The notes beneath the pieces are model-generated. The model did no database searches and was not told where the DNA came from. It worked only from the letters and a program-made list of their open reading frames with translations. From assembly GCA_934408795.1 (NCBI GenBank), contig CAKRVQ010000046.1, positions 1 to 7,742 of the forward strand: a DNA stretch of 7,742 bases, written 5' to 3'. Of the stretch, positions 1 through 5,571 are shown in pieces. The translations under genes were made by a program, and so were the position numbers. Source of the stretch: an uncultured Eubacteriales bacterium (GTDB lineage Bacteria > Bacillota > Clostridia > Oscillospirales > Acutalibacteraceae). Position 1 is the stretch's first letter, and every line of letters starts with the position of its first letter.

Positions 1-24
1 GTCGAACCCTGCCGTCTGTCAGCG
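1..24 (+). other. Possible 3' end of a structured RNA, cut by the window edge
   Basis: The first bases contain a GTCGAACCC stretch that resembles the T-loop region of tRNA-like RNAs, followed by TCTGTCAGC (15-23). This last motif is a perfect 9-base complement of GCTGACAGA at 114-122. It ends in GTCAGC, like the 3' end of the structured element at 114-262. It may therefore be the end of an upstream relative of that element, or a strand that competes with it for pairing. Most of the putative RNA is outside the window, so this is a weak call. Confidence 0.2.
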
Positions 25-33
25 TCCCTTTTC

Positions 34-52
34 GGCGCTTTTCGCCCTTTTT
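34..52 (+). terminator. Weak candidate intrinsic terminator
   Basis: A short stem GGCG (34-37) pairs with CGCC (43-46) around a CTTTT loop, and five T residues follow at 48-52. The stem has only four pairs, so this is marginal. It would fit as the end of whatever RNA finishes near position 24. Confidence 0.25.
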
Positions 53-53
53 G

Positions 54-85
54 CTTTGATGGGCGGCAGCCCATCTGCATCAAAG
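54..85 (+). other. Two mutually exclusive hairpins
   Basis: GATGGGC (58-64) and GCCCATC (69-75) form a perfect 7-bp stem with a GGCA loop. The overlapping pair CTTTGATG (54-61) and CATCAAAG (78-85) forms an alternative 8-bp stem. The two share bases 58-61, so both cannot form in full at once. No T-run follows, so neither is a normal terminator. Function is unknown. Confidence 0.35.
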
Positions 86-113
86 AAGGACAAAAATCAC
101 ACAAAAATTGCCT

Positions 114-262
114 GCTGACAGATGCAAGCAGTTTTGATAGAGATGATTTTTGCTCAGGCAAGGCAAAGCCCGCAGGGAATACTGTCGTATTTACAAGGGC
201 TTTAACGCGGCATGGGTGAAAATCATCCGATCAAAACCGACAGGGGTTCGATTCTCGTCAGC
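114..262 (+). ncRNA. Candidate structured RNA with nested stems and a T-loop-like end
   Basis: Five perfect stems nest inside one another. GCTGAC (114-119) pairs with GTCAGC (257-262), GTTTTGAT (131-138) with ATCAAAAC (230-237), and GATGATTTT (142-150) with AAAATCATC (219-227). Inside these, AAAGCCC (165-171) pairs with GGGCTTT (197-203) and AATAC (178-182) with GTATT (187-191). Between the second stem and the closing stem lies GGGGTTCGATTC (243-254), which resembles the T-loop of tRNA-like RNAs. A closing stem, a single-stranded linker, a long helix and a T-arm-like segment recall the tRNA-like domain of tmRNA. However, no 3' CCA and no convincing tag reading frame are present, and the T-arm stem has a mismatch. 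I cannot name the family. No clear promoter or terminator was found, and the strand is inferred from the T-loop orientation. Confidence 0.4.
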
Positions 263-459
263 TTAAACATCCGATACGGAATTATGCCCGCTAACGGCTT
301 GGCTGCATATTATGTACTGAGCCTGTTTATTGTTAATTCCGAACGGCGGCGGTGCAGCCGAAAGCGAGGGTCGGGACGAGGGTGAATACTCGGATCCGAC
401 GGAAATGCTCCTTTTTTGCGTCGGAATAACATTTGATACTGAAAACGGAGGAATAAAAA
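263..459 (+). promoter_or_regulatory. Gene-free leader upstream of the DUF3343 gene, with one hairpin
   Basis: No supported gene or convincing -35/-10 pair was seen here, so the downstream operon may be transcribed from further left. The one notable element is TCCGACG (395-401) pairing perfectly with CGTCGGA (419-425) around a 17-base loop that carries six T residues. It ends 21 bases before the ribosome binding site GGAGG at 447-451. It could be a leader hairpin, but a regulatory role is not shown by the sequence. Confidence 0.3.
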
Positions 460-687
460 ATGACCGAAACATTTATCATAACGGGAACGGTGACATATGC
501 CATGCGTGCCCGTGAAATATTGAACAGACAGGGATTCAAGGCAGAGGTGGCGAAAAACAGTTCGCTCGGCTCTGCTTACGGATGCGGCTACGGCGTTAAG
601 TTAAGAGGAGGAGATCCGGGGACGGCAATCGGTATACTCAAGAGGAACGGGGTGAAGGTATTGGGAACGGGAGGCGGCGGAAGATGA
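460..687 (+). CDS. DUF3343 family protein, putative Se/S carrier
   Basis: This 75-residue protein matches the pattern of the small DUF3343 family: an N-terminal beta strand (FIITGTV, 5-11), a helix with YAMRAREIL (13-21), a strand around FKAEVAK, and a single cysteine, C42, in a GCGYG motif. A GIKVLG-like C-terminal strand (65-69) and a glycine-rich end follow. Some members are annotated as putative selenium or sulfur carriers, and C42 is the natural place for a persulfide or selenide; that chemistry is inference here. The ATG has a strong GGAGG site (447-451) eight bases upstream. Its stop overlaps the ATG of the next gene in ATGA, so the two are probably translationally coupled. That places the possible carrier directly beside a cysteine desulfurase, a likely sulfur or selenium donor. 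Confidence 0.8.
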   Translation: MTETFIITGTVTYAMRAREILNRQGFKAEVAKNSSLGSAYGCGYGVKLRGGDPGTAIGILKRNGVKVLGTGGGGR

Positions 688-1886
688 TATACTTTGACAA
701 TGCCGCAACCACGGGCGTGAAGCCTGTCGCGGTAACGGAAGCGGTAATGACCGCCATGCGGCAGTATTCGGTCAATCCCGGCAGGGGCGGATACGAGAGC
801 GCAAAAAAGTGCGCCGAGGTGATATACGGATGCCGAAAGGATCTGTCTTCGTTTTTCGGTGCCGATGATGAGACTGCGGTCATATTTACTCAGAACTGTA
901 CCGCGGCGCTTAATACCGTGCTCAAAGGTGTGCCGCGGAGCGGGGACAGGGTGCTGGTCTCGTCGATGGAGCATAATTCGGTTATGCGTCCGCTCTATTC
1001 CCTGCGTGAATCGGGTGTCATAACCGATGTCGCCGAGGTCATACTTGACGACCCCGAGGCGACCGTTCGGAGCTTTGAAAGACTTATCCGACCCGAAACA
1101 AAACTTGTCTGCTGTACCCATGCGTCAAATGTCACCGGACATATAATGCCGATAAAGGAAATAGGGGAGTTGTGCAGAAGAGCAGGGGTAAGGTTCCTTG
1201 TCGATGCCGCGCAGACCGCAGGTGTTGTCGGAATAAATATGCGCGAGATGAATATAGATTACCTATGCATAGCGGGACATAAAGGATTGTATGCACCCTC
1301 GGCAATAGGTGTCCTTATTGCCCTCGCGCCGATCGAAAAAACGCTTGTTGAAGGCGGCACGGGAACGAACTCGATAATATACAGTCAGCCGCCCGAGCTG
1401 CCCGAGAGGTTCGAAAGCGGAACCGTCAGCGTACCGCTGATATTCGGACTGAAGGCGGGGCTCGGCTTTGTCCGCGCAAAGGGAGCGTCGGAACTGTACA
1501 AAAAGGAGACTGCGCTTGCAGCGGCATTTTACGACCGACTCACCTCACGGGGCGGCGTCACATTCTACTCGGGCAGACCCGCGGTGGGATACACGGTGCC
1601 TACCGTGTCCTTCAATGTTCACGGACTTGAAAGCTCCCTTGCTGCGGAAAAGCTCGGCAATATGGGAATATGTGTCAGAGCGGGACTTCATTGCGCCCCG
1701 TCGGCGCACAGGACCATAGGCACCGAAGGAAGCGGGACCGTAAGAGCCAGCTTTTCCGCTTTCAATACCATGCAGGAGGTCGCCCGCGCGGCGGAGGGCG
1801 TGTCAAGGATAATAGGAGGAGCTGCGGGGTCGGGGAGCAGCTCCGGCTTGGGAAACACCGGCGGATACGGTCGGATCTACCGATGA
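684..1886 (+). CDS. Cysteine desulfurase family protein (class V aminotransferase fold)
   Basis: This 400-residue PLP enzyme would remove sulfur (or selenium) from cysteine (or selenocysteine) as an enzyme-bound persulfide. Visible family marks are the N-terminal YFDNAATT (3-10), NPGRGG (31-36), EHNS with H97, VDAAQTAG with D174 and Q177 for PLP contact, and AGHKG with the likely Schiff-base lysine K200. A GGTGTNS glycine segment follows, then RAGLHCAP with the candidate catalytic C337, and GTVRAS with R354 as the likely substrate-carboxylate arginine. The start has GAGG at 671-674, and the ATG overlaps the upstream stop. It resembles the family paired with DUF3343 proteins rather than the IscS or SufS of a full Fe-S operon, since no scaffold gene is adjacent. 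The last 20 or so residues are a Gly/Ser-rich tail that seems dispensable. Whether sulfur or selenium is the true cargo cannot be read from sequence. Confidence 0.88.
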   Translation: MIYFDNAATTGVKPVAVTEAVMTAMRQYSVNPGRGGYESAKKCAEVIYGCRKDLSSFFGADDETAVIFTQNCTAALNTVLKGVPRSGDRVLVSSMEHNSVMRPLYSLRESGVITDVAEVILDDPEATVRSFERLIRPETKLVCCTHASNVTGHIMPIKEIGELCRRAGVRFLVDAAQTAGVVGINMREMNIDYLCIAGHKGLYAPSAIGVLIALAPIEKTLVEGGTGTNSIIYSQPPELPERFESGTVSVPLIFGLKAGLGFVRAKGASELYKKETALAAAFYDRLTSRGGVTFYSGRPAVGYTVPTVSFNVHGLESSLAAEKLGNMGICVRAGLHCAPSAHRTIGTEGSGTVRASFSAFNTMQEVARAAEGVSRIIGGAAGSGSSSGLGNTGGYGRIYR

Positions 1887-1928
1887 CCGCATTGCTTTTG
1901 CGCCGCGATTTTGCCCTGCGGTTTTTTT
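1886..1928 (+). terminator. Candidate intrinsic terminator after the desulfurase gene
   Basis: ACCGCA (1886-1891) pairs with TGCGGT (1917-1922), and the T of the stem begins a run of seven T residues (1922-1928). The element starts on the last base of the stop codon. The loop is long (25 bases), with a possible small inner CGC/GCG pairing, so the stem is not ideal. Its position and T-run fit the end of the two-gene operon. Confidence 0.45.
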
Positions 1929-2279
1929 CGTGGTTTTGCTCTTGAATTTGCTCCGCTCGGCGGAGTATACGGTCGGCATTTTCTGCGCCACCGCGACACC
2001 CGATGCAGCGCCTGCCGCTTTTCAAAGCGGCAAACGGGCGGCGGAGTCTTTCCGATTTCTGTCGGAAATTCGGAAGGCGGGTTTATCTTCCGTATGCCTG
2101 CGGAATGAGCGGAGCGCCCGTTTTGCGCGTCCTCCTTTCGGGAGGGCGCGCGGCGCTGCATCGGGTTTGTCGTTCGGTGTTTGGAGCACCTTTACCTCAT
2201 CTTGCTTTCCTTTTTTGGGGGCTTTTGCACAAGCCGATAAAAAAGGAGAGTATTTTCTTTTCCAAACACAAAAAAACTA
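1929..2279. other. Non-coding region with a cluster of strong hairpins
   Basis: No reading frame here has a good ribosome binding site or recognisable protein. The stretch holds CTCCG/CGGAG (1951-1955/1961-1965) and an 8-bp hairpin TGCCGCTT/AAGCGGCA (2013-2020/2025-2032). A closing stem AACGGGCG/CGCCCGTT (2033-2040/2115-2122) encloses TTTCCGA/TCGGAAA (2049-2055/2062-2068) and CGGAAG/CTTCCG (2071-2076/2087-2092). An 11-bp hairpin with one G-T pair follows (2125-2135/2141-2151, loop TTTCG). No T-run follows these stems. This could be an intergenic repeat element or a structured RNA; one window cannot tell which. Confidence 0.45.
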
Positions 2280-2307
2280 TTGATTTCACGCGGATATATG
2301 TTACAAT
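2280..2307 (+). promoter_or_regulatory. Probable sigma-A type promoter for cdaA-cdaR
   Basis: TTGATT (2280-2285) as -35 and TACAAT (2302-2307) as -10 are separated by 16 bases, and TG at 2299-2300 gives an extended -10. The surrounding DNA is AT-rich in contrast to both flanks. Transcription would begin near 2314. That leaves a leader of about 290 bases before cdaA. Confidence 0.65.
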
Positions 2308-2313
2308 TTATAT

Positions 2314-2607
2314 GGTACGATATAAAATAGAGCAGTATTGCGGAATAAAGTAAAACGCTTGTTATTACTACCCGCCGATCGGGCGGTTTCGCCCGGGCGG
2401 GATGATTTCGCCGCGATGCGGCGGCTTTGTTTAGGTGCGGCGTCGTTGCAGTACGATGATTTTGCCGCGGCGCGGGGTGTTGCGGCGGCGATTTTGCGGC
2501 AGCTCCGTGTCGGTGATTCCCGAGCGGTGTTTTTTCAGGCTGTTTCGTGCGGCTTTGATAAATGGGTATTTGTACCGAAAATCTTCTTTGTCGGGTGGTG
2601 TGAACGA
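2314..2607 (+). promoter_or_regulatory. Long GC-rich structured 5' leader of cdaA
   Basis: The leader contains a nested hairpin with CCCGCC (2371-2376) pairing GGCGGG (2396-2401). Within it CGGGCG (2380-2385) pairs CGCCCG (2390-2395) around GTTT, with a 3-base bulge between the stems. Next comes CGCCGC/GCGGCG (2409-2414/2418-2423) with a GAT loop, followed by more GC-rich segments that could pair in alternative ways. The frame of cdaA stays open leftwards to 2338. However, those 90 codons give an Arg/Ala-rich, non-family sequence, so I treat the region as untranslated. I do not recognise a known riboswitch here; a cyclic di-AMP or other sensor role is only a possibility. Confidence 0.45.
2401..2469 (+). 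repeat. Short direct repeat in the cdaA leader
   Basis: The 15-base motif GATGATTTYGCCGCG occurs at 2401-2415 and 2455-2469 with one mismatch, 54 bases apart. Both copies are followed by GC-rich sequence able to pair. A shorter related GCGATTTTGCGGC lies near 2488. This looks like partial duplication inside the leader. Confidence 0.5.
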
Positions 2608-3546
2608 ATGTCTGATTTCTTCGTTGCGATATATGAATTTTTCTATACCGCCTTCAACCTTCTGGTTGCGGCGTTTTCCTCATTCAGGGTGTGGGATGTT
2701 CTCGATATTTTAATAATCGCATTCGTACTCTATAAGGTGATTATACTTTTCAGGGACACCCGCTCAAAGCAGCTCATCAAGGGCATATTTATCCTTTTGC
2801 TCATTTGGTCGGTTGCCCGACTGCTAAATCTGATAATCATCAGTTGGGTGTTTTCAAAGGCGGTCGACTATGTGATAATTGCCACGGTCGTGATATTCCA
2901 GCCCGAGCTGCGCCGCGCACTTGAGAGGGTTGGTTACAGTAAGCTGAAGATCATCGGCTTCGGATCGGCGGTGCATGATGAAAGTGCCGTGCTTGAATCC
3001 ATAGACAAACTGTGCAAAGCCGTCGGCACGATGCACGACGGAAAGATCGGCGCACTCATAGTTATTGAAAGAGACTCTCCGCTCAATGAGATCGTAGCGA
3101 CCGGAACGGTCATAGATGCCAGGATCTCACCCGAGCTGGTCTGTAATGTTTTTTATCCCAAGTCGCCGCTCCACGACGGCGCGATGATAATCAGGGATAA
3201 TAAGGTTTATGCCGCTGCCTGCATACTGCCCCTTACCTCACGCAACAATGTTGATAAGGAACTCGGAACGCGCCACAGGGCAGCAATAGGCTTGAGTGAG
3301 ACCTCCGACGCGGTGGTTTTGGTGGTTTCGGAGGAAACGGGAAATATATCCCTCGTTATGAACGGAGAGATCAAAAGGAACTATAATCCGCAAACACTCC
3401 GTGAGGAGTTAAAAAACATCCTTACCGCAGGGCAGGACGAGGGAGCGTCCGTCGGCTTGTTCGGCAAGCTCAAAAGCAAATTCAGAAGTAAGCGATCAGG
3501 CAGCGATGATTCCGAGAGCGAGGTGACAGGCGATGAGCAAAAGTAA
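2608..3546 (+). CDS. cdaA: Membrane diadenylate cyclase CdaA
   Basis: CdaA condenses two ATP into cyclic di-AMP, the second messenger that controls potassium and osmolyte balance and cell-wall homeostasis in Gram-positive bacteria. The 312-residue protein has three membrane helices at about 4-23, 31-48 and 57-79. These are followed by IFQPELRRALERVG, which opens the cytoplasmic DAC domain. The catalytic motifs are intact: DGA at 190-192 (in LHDGAMII) and RHR at 222-224 (in GTRHRAA). The C-terminal tail of about 60 residues is first basic then acidic and is somewhat longer than in typical 270-290 residue members. I chose the ATG at 2608 because it lies just before the first helix, as in the family, with a GGTGG site 9 bases upstream. 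An upstream in-frame start at 2338 would add 90 unrelated residues. The gene overlaps cdaR by 14 bases. Confidence 0.95.
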   Translation: MSDFFVAIYEFFYTAFNLLVAAFSSFRVWDVLDILIIAFVLYKVIILFRDTRSKQLIKGIFILLLIWSVARLLNLIIISWVFSKAVDYVIIATVVIFQPELRRALERVGYSKLKIIGFGSAVHDESAVLESIDKLCKAVGTMHDGKIGALIVIERDSPLNEIVATGTVIDARISPELVCNVFYPKSPLHDGAMIIRDNKVYAAACILPLTSRNNVDKELGTRHRAAIGLSETSDAVVLVVSEETGNISLVMNGEIKRNYNPQTLREELKNILTAGQDEGASVGLFGKLKSKFRSKRSGSDDSESEVTGDEQK

Positions 3547-4813
3547 CCGACTTTCGGGTCTGCTTCACAAACTGTTTCACAATAACAGGTTTGTGGCGGT
3601 GTTCTCGGCAGTCACTGCGGTGATCATGTGGCTGGTCATCAGCATTTCCGAGAACCCCCAGCGCACAACGACGATAAGCGGCGTTCCGCTCAATATCAAT
3701 ACCCAGGGAACGATAATAAGCACCCTCGGAATGGAGATAGTGTCAGGTCATGTCGAAACGGTCGATGTTGTGGTATCGGGTCCGAGCTATATAGTCAGCT
3801 CCTTAAAGAGTTCGGATATAAATGTTTCCGCATCACTTTCGGATGTCACCGGAGCCGGTACATACGAGCTGAAGCTGCGCGCAGGCCGAGGAAGCAGCAA
3901 GACCGGATATGATATTGTGGGCGTCTCGCCCGACACGGTCACGGTCACATTTGATGTCGTGGATACAAAGAGCTTTGAGATCGAGCTTGTCGCTCTCGGA
4001 GCATCGGCATCCGAAGGACTTATTGCGGAGCAGCCGGTCGTAAGTGACTCGTCGAATTCGTCGATTACAGTATCAGGACCCAGAACGGTCATGAGCCGTA
4101 TTGCAAAGGTGACCGCCGAGGCAAAATTTAACGAAGAGCTCTCAAAGACGGCATTCAAGACCGCCGAGCTTAAATTCTATGATGAAAAGGGCGACCTTAT
4201 CAGTGAGGAAGACATGAAGATGTTAGATCTTCCTTTCAAGAGCATAGATATCGCAGTGCCGATATTTAAGGAAAAGACACTGCCTGCAGTGATGAATTCG
4301 AAATCGTCGACTGCTGCGTTATCAATACCGCATACATTCTCGTCAAACACGGTAGTGGTGAGAGGCGAGCCGAGCGTTGTTGACGCAATGAGTTATGCCG
4401 AGCTTGAAAACATCGACATGAGCAAAATCTCAACAGGCAGCGCGAAGGACGGCAAGGTCGTGCTGACGCCTGAGTTTGTTCTTCCTTCATCGGTCAGAAC
4501 GGTGGGCGCGGAGCATTTTGAGGTCACATTTGATCTCCATAACTATGCGAGCAAGACGATAAGGGTCACAACGATGAAAACGATCGGAACGGGAAGCGGC
4601 ACCAAAGCGGTCTTTTCCTCCAAATATGTCGAAGTGACTTTGTGCGGACCAGTTCAGGCTATAAATTCCGTAAAGGCGGATGATATAGTGGTATATGCCG
4701 ACTGCACCGGCAAGGCTGCGGGAGTTTACAGTATAACCTGTACGGTCGAGATCGCAAATTACCCGAGCGTGTGGTCGGTCGGAACCGTTACGACATCGGT
4801 TACCATTGAGTAA
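3533..4813 (+). CDS. cdaR: CdaA regulatory protein CdaR (YbbR repeats)
   Basis: CdaR is the membrane partner that modulates CdaA activity from outside the cell. The 426-residue protein has a short basic N-terminus and one transmembrane helix at about 20-38, ending in the family-like MWLVISISENP (32-42). The extracellular part carries four YbbR-type beta repeats at roughly 44-125, 143-225, 247-325 and 340-410. Each contains a V-x-V-x-GP-like strand, such as VVVSGP, ITVSGP, VVVRGE and VTLCGP. The start has AGGTG (3521-3525) seven bases upstream and lies within the end of cdaA, so the two are almost certainly co-translated. Family members often carry three or four repeats, so this copy looks complete. 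The glmM gene that frequently follows cdaAR is absent. Confidence 0.93.
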   Translation: MSKSNRLSGLLHKLFHNNRFVAVFSAVTAVIMWLVISISENPQRTTTISGVPLNINTQGTIISTLGMEIVSGHVETVDVVVSGPSYIVSSLKSSDINVSASLSDVTGAGTYELKLRAGRGSSKTGYDIVGVSPDTVTVTFDVVDTKSFEIELVALGASASEGLIAEQPVVSDSSNSSITVSGPRTVMSRIAKVTAEAKFNEELSKTAFKTAELKFYDEKGDLISEEDMKMLDLPFKSIDIAVPIFKEKTLPAVMNSKSSTAALSIPHTFSSNTVVVRGEPSVVDAMSYAELENIDMSKISTGSAKDGKVVLTPEFVLPSSVRTVGAEHFEVTFDLHNYASKTIRVTTMKTIGTGSGTKAVFSSKYVEVTLCGPVQAINSVKADDIVVYADCTGKAAGVYSITCTVEIANYPSVWSVGTVTTSVTIE

Positions 4814-4936
4814 GACGGTCCGATCCGATCAGCACCGTAAATCACATTTTTAATTAACACTCCGCTCCCCGTCATAGTAAGGACTCGGATCGCATCAAGG
4901 TATTCGGGATCGTGATTATGTCGGGGAGCGATGCTT
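4814..4936 (+). other. Gap after cdaR with a long-range 9-bp hairpin
   Basis: CGCTCCCCG (4863-4871) pairs perfectly with CGGGGAGCG (4922-4930); past one T-T mismatch, CATA (4873-4876) pairs with TATG (4917-4920). GGTATT (4899-4904) in the loop can pair with AATACC (4942-4947) downstream, a possible pseudoknot. TTTT follows the main stem at 4935-4938, so the hairpin could also serve as a poor terminator of cdaAR. A weaker ACGGT/ACCGT stem (4815-4819/4834-4838) with a later T-run lies right after the cdaR stop. No gene is supported here. Confidence 0.35.
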
Positions 4937-4965
4937 TTGATAATACCGGGATGACTGCCTATAAG
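4937..4965 (+). promoter_or_regulatory. Probable sigma-A type promoter for the small membrane gene and recD2
   Basis: TTGATA (4937-4942) and TATAAG (4960-4965) each match the consensus at five of six bases and are 17 bases apart. Transcription would start near 4972. The predicted unit would include the 108-residue membrane protein and possibly recD2. The -35 overlaps the proposed AATACC pseudoknot strand at 4942. Confidence 0.6.
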
Positions 4966-4971
4966 CCGAGA

Positions 4972-5114
4972 TCGCCGCATACGCATATAAATCGGGCGGC
5001 TGCCGAACCGAAAGGCTGTTAAACCGAACAGATGCACGAACGGCTGCGCCCGGAAGAATCGGCGGAATGTCACCGAGGGCAGAGTCGGCATATACTGATA
5101 CCGAGGTGTATGCT
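4972..5114 (+). promoter_or_regulatory. Structured leader before the small membrane gene
   Basis: CGGGCG (4993-4998) pairs with CGCCCG (5047-5052), enclosing CTGTT/AACAG (5016-5020/5027-5031) with a 6-base loop. CGAAC recurs three times inside (near 5004, 5025 and 5037). The ribosome binding site of the next gene lies outside these stems, so direct masking of translation is not evident. No known RNA family is recognised. Confidence 0.35.
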
Positions 5115-5441
5115 ATGGAACTGTTTCTTTCGATACTTAATTTTATGTTCGTCATCATCGGTGTGGCTGCGGTATTGAGATTTGCCGTGTGGAAACTCAC
5201 CTCGTGCAGCTGCGATTATCATTACATCGTGCTGCTTGACGGTGATGATGCCGAGTTGAGACTCCGCGAGGCAGTTGAAAAAAACAGATTTGACATAAAT
5301 ACGCGCTCAAAGGTCGTTTATGCGGTCAATGTCGGACTCGACGACGAGACCGCACGCGCCTGTGAAATGATGTCATACGATAACCCGCAGATAGTGTTTT
5401 GCAGACCCGAGCAGCTCGGCGAGCTGATACGGCAATATTGA
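5115..5441 (+). CDS. Small membrane-anchored protein of unknown function
   Basis: The 108-residue product begins with a hydrophobic helix (about 3-26, ELFLSILNFMFVIIGVAAVL). It continues into a soluble alpha/beta-looking part with strands at YHYIVLL (about 36-42), SKVVYAVNVG (65-74) and PQIVFC (90-95). Acidic helices DDAELRLREAVEK and LDDETARACEMM lie between and after these strands, and the C-terminus is PEQLGELIRQY. The start at 5115 is preferred over an upstream in-frame ATG at 5067 because GAGGTG (5103-5108) sits six bases before it and the protein then opens with its membrane helix. Small one-helix proteins with a similar VNVGLDDETARAC style occur as uncharacterised genes in clostridia, but I cannot assign a function. 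The cysteines in TSCSC (30-34) lie just after the helix and could be structural or lipid-proximal. It lies between cdaR and recD2, probably under its own promoter. Confidence 0.75.
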   Translation: MELFLSILNFMFVIIGVAAVLRFAVWKLTSCSCDYHYIVLLDGDDAELRLREAVEKNRFDINTRSKVVYAVNVGLDDETARACEMMSYDNPQIVFCRPEQLGELIRQY

Positions 5442-5571
5442 AGCGGAAAAGTACGCTTTGATCGAAGCGCAAAAGCACTTCGGAAGAATGAGCGAAAAGA
5501 ATAAGCGGGAAGAAAGAATAAGCGGGAAGTGCGAATAACGGATAAGCGCAAAAGGCGGGAGGTGAAAAAGA
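5442..5571 (+). repeat. Purine-rich spacer with tandem 16-base repeats before recD2
   Basis: AAGAATAAGCGGGAAG occurs twice, exactly, at 5497-5512 and 5514-5529 (17-base period). A degenerate relative, AAGAATGAGCGAAAAG, lies at 5484-5499 and overlaps the first exact copy by three bases. Upstream, AAGCG/CGCTT (5441-5445/5454-5458) and CGAAG/CTTCG (5463-5467/5478-5482) can form small hairpins, and AAGCG-type words recur through the spacer. The sequence ends in the strong recD2 ribosome binding site GGGAGGTG (5557-5564). It looks like slippage-prone spacer DNA; no gene is supported. Confidence 0.6.

Noticed and set aside
114..262. Calling the structured element a tmRNA gene
   Set aside because: The T-loop-like segment and closing stem are suggestive, but there is no CCA end, no tag reading frame ending in an Ala-rich peptide, and the element is far shorter than a normal tmRNA.
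1930..2353. Two plus-strand open frames of about 116 codons in the gap before cdaA
   Set aside because: They run through strong hairpins and across the cdaA promoter. They lack convincing ribosome binding sites and give low-complexity, unrecognisable proteins.
2338..2607. N-terminal extension of cdaA by 90 codons in the same open frame
   Set aside because: The extension is rich in Arg and Ala, has no family similarity, and its sequence is dominated by GC-rich hairpins. The ATG at 2608 sits directly before the first membrane helix, as expected for CdaA.
4759..5091. Minus-strand open frame of 110 codons across the cdaR end and the following gap
   Set aside because: It overlaps cdaR, has no recognisable family and no clear ribosome binding site, and covers the strong inverted repeats of the gap.
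5067..5114. Upstream ATG at 5067 as the start of the small membrane protein
   Set aside because: It would place 16 polar residues before the membrane helix and has only a poor GGCGGA-like site. The ATG at 5115 has GAGGTG at ideal spacing.
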